A DNA stretch of 9,784 nucleotides from Chloroflexota bacterium (GTDB taxonomy: Bacteria; Chloroflexota; Limnocylindria; QHBO01), in the NCBI GenBank assembly GCA_005879815.1, contig VBKA01000062.1:1-9784 (forward strand), given 5' to 3'. The notes beneath the pieces are model-generated. The model ran no database searches. It was not told where the DNA came from and was given only the letters and a program-made list of their open reading frames with translations. Both the position numbers and the translations under genes were made by a program. Positions 4,306 through 9,784 of the stretch are shown here, piece after piece (position 1 is the first letter of the stretch; each line of letters opens with the position of its first letter).

Positions 4306-6960
4306 ATGCAGTCGCTCCCCGCAGCCGAGATCCGCGAGCGATTCCAGCGCTTCTTCGAGGAGCGCGGTCACACGCGGGTGGCGCCCGCCCCTCTCCTCGC
4401 CCGCGACGACCCGACGCTGCTCTTCGTGAACTCCGGCATGGTCCAGTTCAAGCGGGTGCTGACCGGCGAGGAGAAGCGTGACTACGCCCGGGCCGTCGAC
4501 GCGCAGCCATGCCTGCGGGTGGCGGGCAAGCACAACGACTTCGAGGAGGTCGGGCGCACCCCTCGCCACCAGACCCTTTTCGAGATGCTCGGCAACTGGA
4601 GCTTCGGTGACTACTTCAAGCGCGAGGCGATCGGCTGGGCCTGGGAGTTCCTGACCAAGGACCTCGTCATCGATCCAGAGCGCTTGGCGGCCACTACCTA
4701 TTCCGATGACAATGAGGCATACCAGATCTGGACCCAGGAGATCGGCCTGCCTGCGGATCGGATCGCGCGCTGGGGGAACATCGCGGCGGGGGACGACCAC
4801 AATTTCTGGCAGATGGCCGAGACCGGCCCGTGCGGGCCGTGCAGCGAGATCCACTACGACCGCGGCGCGCAGTACAGCGAGGGACCGGATTGCATCCCCG
4901 ACCACTCCGAGACCTGCCCCCGCTGGCTCGAGGTCTGGAACCTGGTCTTCATGGAGTTCGACCGGGCGGCCGACGGAACCCTTACCCCGCTCCCGTTCAA
5001 GAGCGTCGACACCGGCATGGGCCTGGAGCGTATGACGAGCGCGCTGCAGGGGGTCGACTCGAACTATCGGACCGATCTCTTCGTGCCGATCATCGAGCGG
5101 CTGGCCGAGTTCATCGGCCACGATCCGGAGACCGTCGAGAGCGAGCGGTTCAGCTACCAGGTCGTCGCCGACCACTCACGCGCGATGACATTCCTGATCG
5201 GCGAGGGAGTAGGCCCTTCGAACGAGGGCGCCGGCTACGTCCTGCGTCGGATCATGCGTCGCGCGGTGCGGCACGGGCGGCTGATGGGCATCGAGCGCCC
5301 GTTCCTGTCGGAGACGTGCGGCGTGGTCATCGACATCATGGGGACGGCCTATCCCTACTTGGCGGAGCGTCGCGGCGAGATCCTGGCCGGCGTCGAGGCG
5401 GAAGAGCGCAAGTTCTCGAGGACGCTCGAGGCAGGCAGCGAGCGGCTTGCACAGCTGGTTGAGGCCGCCGGGCGAGGTGGCACCATCCCGGGTGCGGACG
5501 CGTTCCGCCTGCACGACACCTTCGGCTTTCCCATCGACCTGACGGTTGAGATCGCCGCGGACTCAGGCGTCGGCGTTGACCGCGAGGGGTTCGAGGCGGC
5601 CATGCGCGAGCAGCGCGAGCGGTCGCGCGCGGTGCGGAGGTCAGCGCTGCCGGTGGACGAGGAGCTGGCCAGGCTGCCAACCGAGTTCATCGGCTACCCC
5701 AACGAGACGCGGGCCAGGGACTTGCCGGTCTCCGCTATTCGCGTGACGGCGGGCGACGAGGAGCCGGCGCTGGTCGTGCTGGAGCGCACACCGTTCTACG
5801 CGGAGGGTGGCGGGCAGGTGGGGGATCGTGGCGAGCTCATCGGTCTCCGCGGGCGCATGGCCGTCGCAGACACGCAACGGATGGGCTCAGCCATCGTGCA
5901 CGTGGGACGCCTCGAGGGTGAGATGGCTGCCGGCGACCTCGTCGCGGCGCGCGTCGACGAGGAGGCGCGGTGGGGCGCAGCGCGCAACCACACCGGCACG
6001 CACCTGCTGCATCGGGCGCTGCGGGATGTCGTTGGCGAACAGGCCAAGCAGGCAGGCAGCTGGGTTGGGCCCGACGGGTTGCGCTTCGACTTCCCGGCGA
6101 GCTCGCCTACGCCGCGCGAGGCGCTCCGCGAGGTCGAGCGGCGCGTGAACGAGCAGATCCGCCGCGACCTGGCGGTGACGCCCAGCTGGATGAGCCTGAG
6201 TGACGCCCAGGAGCTGGGCGCGGATATGTTCTTCGGAGAGAAGTACGTGCCCGAGTCGGTCCGCGTGGTGCAGGTCGACGGCTACAGCAAGGAGCTGTGC
6301 GGCGGCACGCACGTCGCCTCCACGGGCCAGATCGGTTCCCTGCGCATTTTGTCCGAAGGAAGCGTTGGCGCCGGCCTGCGGCGCATCGAGGCGGTGACGG
6401 GCGAGGCCGCAGAGGAGCTGGTCTCGAGGCGCCTCGAGGCGTTGCACGTCGCGGCGCAGCTGCTCGGTGAGCGCGACGAGAACGTGCCGGTTCGGGTCGA
6501 AGCGCTCCTGGCGAGACTCCGCGAGGCGGAGCGCGGCGGCCACGACGGCCGACCGGGCGCCTCGGCGAACCGCAAGCTCGACGCCGCTCAGGCGCTGGCA
6601 GGCGCGCAGCTGGCCGGGGAGACGCGTGTCGTGGTCGAGCGCTTTCCGGAGGCCAATGCGGTCACCCTCCGAACGCTGGCCGATGACTTGCGCGCGGCGA
6701 CGGGCCGCTTCGTACTGGTGGCGGCGGGCGACGGGGATGGGCAGCCCACGCTGCTGGTGGCCGCGAGTCGCGACCTGGCCGGAGAGGGCTTCGACAGCGT
6801 CACGATCGTCCGCGCCGCCGCTCCGCTGATGGGCGGCGGGGGCGGTGGCCGCGCCGACCTCGCCCAGGCCGGCGGCCGCGACCCCGGGCATCTCGACGAC
6901 GCGCTGCGCGAGGCCGGCCGATTGGCTCTCGAGAGCCTGGCGCGCCTCGAGTCCGGCTGA
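4306..6960 (+). CDS. alaS: Alanyl-tRNA synthetase
   Basis: This enzyme charges tRNA-Ala and edits mischarged Ser and Gly. The 884 residues match the family's usual length of about 870-890. Class II catalytic core: FVNSGMVQFK (40-49), motif 2 region RTPRHQTLFEMLGNWSFGDY (84-103), TGPCGPCSEIHYD in the active-site region, and motif 3 SVDTGMGLERM (233-243). The editing domain carries the zinc-type quartet His562, His566 (HTGTH), Cys665 and His669 (CGGTH). The C-Ala domain ends with a glycine-rich GGGGGGRADLAQAGG stretch (843-857). ATG 4306 is chosen because MQSLPAAEIRERF matches the family N terminus. Upstream in-frame TTG 4273, GTG 4276 and GTG 4288 would add up to 11 unlike residues. There is no good Shine-Dalgarno before 4306. 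The next gene begins 21 nt after the stop on the same strand. Confidence 0.97.
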   Translation: MQSLPAAEIRERFQRFFEERGHTRVAPAPLLARDDPTLLFVNSGMVQFKRVLTGEEKRDYARAVDAQPCLRVAGKHNDFEEVGRTPRHQTLFEMLGNWSFGDYFKREAIGWAWEFLTKDLVIDPERLAATTYSDDNEAYQIWTQEIGLPADRIARWGNIAAGDDHNFWQMAETGPCGPCSEIHYDRGAQYSEGPDCIPDHSETCPRWLEVWNLVFMEFDRAADGTLTPLPFKSVDTGMGLERMTSALQGVDSNYRTDLFVPIIERLAEFIGHDPETVESERFSYQVVADHSRAMTFLIGEGVGPSNEGAGYVLRRIMRRAVRHGRLMGIERPFLSETCGVVIDIMGTAYPYLAERRGEILAGVEAEERKFSRTLEAGSERLAQLVEAAGRGGTIPGADAFRLHDTFGFPIDLTVEIAADSGVGVDREGFEAAMREQRERSRAVRRSALPVDEELARLPTEFIGYPNETRARDLPVSAIRVTAGDEEPALVVLERTPFYAEGGGQVGDRGELIGLRGRMAVADTQRMGSAIVHVGRLEGEMAAGDLVAARVDEEARWGAARNHTGTHLLHRALRDVVGEQAKQAGSWVGPDGLRFDFPASSPTPREALREVERRVNEQIRRDLAVTPSWMSLSDAQELGADMFFGEKYVPESVRVVQVDGYSKELCGGTHVASTGQIGSLRILSEGSVGAGLRRIEAVTGEAAEELVSRRLEALHVAAQLLGERDENVPVRVEALLARLREAERGGHDGRPGASANRKLDAAQALAGAQLAGETRVVVERFPEANAVTLRTLADDLRAATGRFVLVAAGDGDGQPTLLVAASRDLAGEGFDSVTIVRAAAPLMGGGGGGRADLAQAGGRDPGHLDDALREAGRLALESLARLESG

Positions 6961-6981
6961 GCAGGCTGGCACGGAGGGGCA

Positions 6982-8289
6982 ATGCAGGGTCTGCTGGGAC
7001 GCGTGGTCGGGTGGCTGCCGGGCAGCCATCGGGCATCAAACGGCGGACCGGCCGCGATCGCGGCGCTCGATGTCGGCACCGAGTTCGCCAAGGCGCTGGT
7101 GGTGACTCCCGAACCGGGACCGGACGGCACGTTGATCGGCGCCGTCCGCGGCGTCGGCCGCCAGCGTCAGGGCCTGAGCCACATGCAGTCCGGCACCGTC
7201 ACGGACATCGACGCCGTCGTCGACAACTGCTCACGCGCGCTGGCGCGGGCCCGCGAGATGGCGGCGCTCGAGCCACGAAGCGTGGTGATCGGCATCGCCG
7301 GAGAACTGGTGAAGGGCACCACCGCGTCGCTCGCCGCGCGCCGCTCCGACCCGCGCCGACCGCTCGACGAGGGAGAGCTGGAGAAGGTCGTGGAGCGTGT
7401 GCAGGACGACGCGCTGCGCGATGCGGAGCGCCGCATCGGCTGGGAGAGCGGCATCGATCGGCTCGACGTGCGGCTCGTGCACGCCGCCATCGTGGAGCTG
7501 AAGATCGACGGCTACCCGGTCAGCAACCCCATCGGCTTCACCGGAGCACACCTGGAGCTGTCCATCTTCAATGCGTTTGCGCCCATGGTGCATCTCGGCG
7601 CGCTGCAGTCGGTGGCGGCGGCGCTGCAGCTGCAGCTGCTCGGCGTGATCGCGGAGCCGTACGCGGTGGCGACCTGCCTGGCGCCCGGTGAGCTGGGCGA
7701 CAGCGGCGCGGTCTTCGTCGACGTCGGCGGCGGCACCACCGACGTGGCGCTGGTGCGGCACGGGGGCATCGCGGGCACCAAGATGCTTGGGCTCGGCGGT
7801 CGCGCCTTCACCAAGGGACTGGCGGAGCGGTTCGCGCTCACCTTTGCGCGTGCCGAGGCGTTGAAGGTCGCGGCCGCCGACGGCGAGGAGCTTCCGGAGG
7901 CCGCCGTCCCGCGCGACGAGCTCGAGGCTGCGCTCCAGGCGGATGCGTCGATCTGGCTGGACGGCATCGAGCTGATGATCGGCGACCTCGCCGAGGGTGA
8001 GCTGCTGCCGGCGCGCATCTTTCTCTGCGGCGGAGGCGCTCGGCTGCCCCAGATCGTCGCGGCGCTGGCGGGCGACGCGTGGTGGCGGCGGCTGCCGTTC
8101 GCGCGCCGGCCCGAGATCCGACCGCTGGCACCCGACGACGTGGCCGGGCTGCGGGACACGACCGGCACGCTCGTCACCCGCCAGGACGTGACGCCGATGG
8201 CGCTCGCGCACCAGGGCTTGATCCTGGACACCCAGGCGACGGCGGTCGAGCGTGCCATGCGCGAAGCCGTGCGAGCCATGGACCTGTAG
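6982..8289 (+). CDS. FtsA/PilM-type actin-fold ATPase
   Basis: This 435-residue protein has the ATPase signatures of the actin/Hsp70/FtsA superfamily: phosphate-1 ALDVGTEFAKALVV (28-41), phosphate-2 FVDVGGGTTDVALV (245-258) and an adenosine motif FLCGGGARLP (347-356). Between phosphate-1 and phosphate-2 is the inserted SHS2 (1C) domain typical of FtsA and PilM, with VVIGIAGELVKG (101-112) and DGYPVSNPIGFTGAHLEL (176-193). Canonical FtsA ends in a linker plus a basic amphipathic membrane helix; here the C terminus (VERAMREAVRAMDL) is a poor match. The N terminus MQGLLGRVVGWL is amphipathic and could contact the membrane instead. A GGAGG lies 4 nt before ATG 6982. No ftsZ or ftsQ is nearby; the gene sits 21 nt after alaS and 4 nt before a membrane-anchored baseplate J-like gene. 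It may serve that protein rather than the division ring. The family is sure; the FtsA or PilM orthology is not. Confidence 0.88.
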   Translation: MQGLLGRVVGWLPGSHRASNGGPAAIAALDVGTEFAKALVVTPEPGPDGTLIGAVRGVGRQRQGLSHMQSGTVTDIDAVVDNCSRALARAREMAALEPRSVVIGIAGELVKGTTASLAARRSDPRRPLDEGELEKVVERVQDDALRDAERRIGWESGIDRLDVRLVHAAIVELKIDGYPVSNPIGFTGAHLELSIFNAFAPMVHLGALQSVAAALQLQLLGVIAEPYAVATCLAPGELGDSGAVFVDVGGGTTDVALVRHGGIAGTKMLGLGGRAFTKGLAERFALTFARAEALKVAAADGEELPEAAVPRDELEAALQADASIWLDGIELMIGDLAEGELLPARIFLCGGGARLPQIVAALAGDAWWRRLPFARRPEIRPLAPDDVAGLRDTTGTLVTRQDVTPMALAHQGLILDTQATAVERAMREAVRAMDL

Positions 8290-8293
8290 CCGC

Positions 8294-9784
8294 ATGGCCG
8301 AGATCAGCGCAGCCAGTGGCGCAGCCAGCGAGGCGCAGATCCTCTACCTCGAGCCGGATGACGAGATTCCCTCCGTCGTGCGCCGCGTACGCGAGTCGGA
8401 GGTGCCGCGGGTGGTGCTCGTGGCGCCAGGCCGCTCGAAGGCCACCTCGAGCTCTATCGGTCTGCGCTTGCTGGCGCGGCACGCGAACGAGGTGGGCATC
8501 CAGCTGAGCCTCGTCGCCGACCCGGCCGCCCGCACCCTCGCTGCCGAGGCGGGCATCCCGGCCTTCGCATCGATCGCCGATGCGCGAGCCGACGCCGGCG
8601 ATCCCGAGCAGTCTGCCCAGCCGGCGCCTCGTCCTTTGGCCGCGATTCATGTCGTGCGCGGCGACGCCGCCAGCCCGCCGGCCATGCCGGTGGTGCACGG
8701 TCTCGCACCCGAAGCGCGGGTTTCGCAGCCAGCCGGCGCCGCCGCCAGCCTTGGGCTTTCGCGCATCGAAGACACACAGGCGGTGCCGGTGCCGGTCGCC
8801 CAGCCGGACGGCTCCGCGGCGGCTCCGACCACAAGAGCCGCGGTACGGTCGGCTCGGTCCGCACCGATGGCGCGCAGAAGCCGGACGGCCCTCGCCATCA
8901 TGCTCGGGGGGCTGGTCGTGGTCGCTGGCCTGGTAGCCGCGGTGCTCCCATCCGCGACGGTACAGATCGTGCCCAGCGCGACTTCGATTGGTCCAGTGGA
9001 TTACGTGGTGACCCTGCCGGCCGCATCGGATAGCGGACGGATCGACCGCTCACTCGCCGGGAATGCCACCGGGACCTATGACGTCGGAACCGCGCGGGCC
9101 GCGGGGACCGTCACGTTCTTCAACTACAGCAGCGATTCCGTGCAGGTCCCGAAAGGCACGCTGGCGGCAGCTGGCGACCAGGAGTTCGCAACCAACAAGA
9201 CCATCAACGTGCCAGCAACTGGGTTCTTCTTCGCCGGCAGGAAGTCCGTGGACGTCACCGCGACCAGCGCGGGCACCTTGGGCAACGTCGCGGCCCACGC
9301 CATCAATCGGGTCGTTGACAGGGCTCTCGACGACAGGTTGAGCTCAGGATTCCCGCAGATCGGGCCGCGCGTCGACAATCAGCACTCGACGACGGGCGGG
9401 ACGTCCAGGACAGGTCCGCAGGTAATGCAGGCCGACGTCGATGGCCTCGTGCGACGCCTCAAGCAGCAGCTCACGGCCCAGCTGGACGCCCAGCTCGCCG
9501 ACCATCCGGAGCGCACCTACGCCCCGCCGTTGCGGCCGCAGGACCCGAAGGTGACGGTGCCGACCGGCCTCGTCGGCACGAAGGACAAGACGACCTTCCA
9601 GCTCAGCGGCAGCCTCGCGTATGACCGGCGCTACGTGACCGGGGATCAACTCAAACAGGCGGCCAGCGAGCAATTGAGCGCCGACACCACGACGGTGCCG
9701 GATGGGACCATGCTGGTGCCGTCGAGCGTGCAGGCCAGCGCGAGCAATCCCCAGCTCTTGGGCGATCTTGTCTCCACCCGCGTC
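8294..9784 (+). CDS. Membrane-anchored baseplate J-like protein (3' truncated)
   Basis: The frame is open from ATG 8294 to the window end (497 residues, no stop). Residues 15-96 form an alpha/beta cytoplasmic domain beginning ILYLEPDDEIPSVVRRVRES and including VVLVAPGRS and LRLLARHANEVGIQLSLVA. Residues 98-190 are an Ala/Pro-rich linker. A basic cluster (RRSR, 194-197) precedes a single membrane helix at about 199-219, so the rest should be outside the membrane. The outer part starts ATVQIVPSA (221-229) and contains GTVTFFNYSS...VPKGT (271-289), VTATSAGTLGNV (321-332) and a heptad-like helix LVRRLKQQLTAQLDAQL (385-401). This layout matches proteins auto-named baseplate J-like in Chloroflexota, where no phage is involved (family knowledge plus inference). 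Only 4 nt separate it from the ATPase stop and no Shine-Dalgarno is visible, which suggests translational coupling. The role is unknown. Confidence 0.78.
   Translation, partial: MAEISAASGAASEAQILYLEPDDEIPSVVRRVRESEVPRVVLVAPGRSKATSSSIGLRLLARHANEVGIQLSLVADPAARTLAAEAGIPAFASIADARADAGDPEQSAQPAPRPLAAIHVVRGDAASPPAMPVVHGLAPEARVSQPAGAAASLGLSRIEDTQAVPVPVAQPDGSAAAPTTRAAVRSARSAPMARRSRTALAIMLGGLVVVAGLVAAVLPSATVQIVPSATSIGPVDYVVTLPAASDSGRIDRSLAGNATGTYDVGTARAAGTVTFFNYSSDSVQVPKGTLAAAGDQEFATNKTINVPATGFFFAGRKSVDVTATSAGTLGNVAAHAINRVVDRALDDRLSSGFPQIGPRVDNQHSTTGGTSRTGPQVMQADVDGLVRRLKQQLTAQLDAQLADHPERTYAPPLRPQDPKVTVPTGLVGTKDKTTFQLSGSLAYDRRYVTGDQLKQAASEQLSADTTTVPDGTMLVPSSVQASASNPQLLGDLVSTRV

Noticed and set aside
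5887..7029. 380-residue minus-strand open frame opposite alaS
   Set aside because: Antisense shadow of the alaS editing and C-terminal domains; no recognisable motif or plausible ribosome binding site.
7231..8295. 354-residue minus-strand open frame opposite the actin-fold ATPase
   Set aside because: Mirror of the third-position GC bias of the ATPase gene; composition dominated by Arg, His, Gln and Gly with no domain pattern.
8294..9784. Prophage remnant suggested by the baseplate J-like similarity
   Set aside because: No other phage gene is present, the gene is in an operon-like arrangement with alaS, and the protein has a membrane anchor and cytoplasmic domain that phage baseplate proteins lack.

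Overview
This window is GC-rich bacterial DNA with densely packed genes. No gene here fixes the taxonomy. The gene content, the alaS / actin-like ATPase / membrane-anchored baseplate J-like order and the TANNNT-type promoters sitting directly on start codons best fit an uncultivated soil or freshwater Chloroflexota-type bacterium (inference, moderate confidence).

Left part (1-1286). The window opens inside a + strand gene for a protein with a SHEIAEW motif, probably secreted and zincin-like, of unknown function. It ends at 554 and is followed by a strong GC hairpin (595-618). The gene-free stretch 555-840 also holds a set of nested inverted repeats (652-806) that would fold into one long bulged hairpin of about 155 nt. 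Convergent to the first gene is a complete ectoine synthase gene (ectC, 841-1227, minus strand). It has all the metal and active-site residues I checked but no ectA or ectB beside it.

Middle (1287-4221). A type I cysteine desulfurase (IscS/NifS-like) is followed by the tRNA 2-thiouridylase MnmA. The first can supply the persulfide sulfur that the second puts into U34 of tRNA. Both genes have a TATSAT -10-like hexamer 6-7 nt before the start codon and no Shine-Dalgarno sequence, which suggests leaderless mRNAs. A small three-helix membrane protein overlaps the mnmA stop by ATGA. A YtxH-type small membrane protein follows with its own promoter-like hexamer and ribosome binding site.

Right part (4222-9784). 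After a second hairpin comes a full-length alanyl-tRNA synthetase. Downstream, on the same strand and with only 21-nt and 4-nt gaps, are an FtsA/PilM-type actin-fold ATPase and a membrane-anchored baseplate J-like protein that runs off the right edge. The last two are the least understood part of the window: a cytoskeletal-type ATPase apparently co-translated with a single-pass membrane protein that has its own cytoplasmic domain, a low-complexity linker and a large extracytoplasmic beta-rich region.
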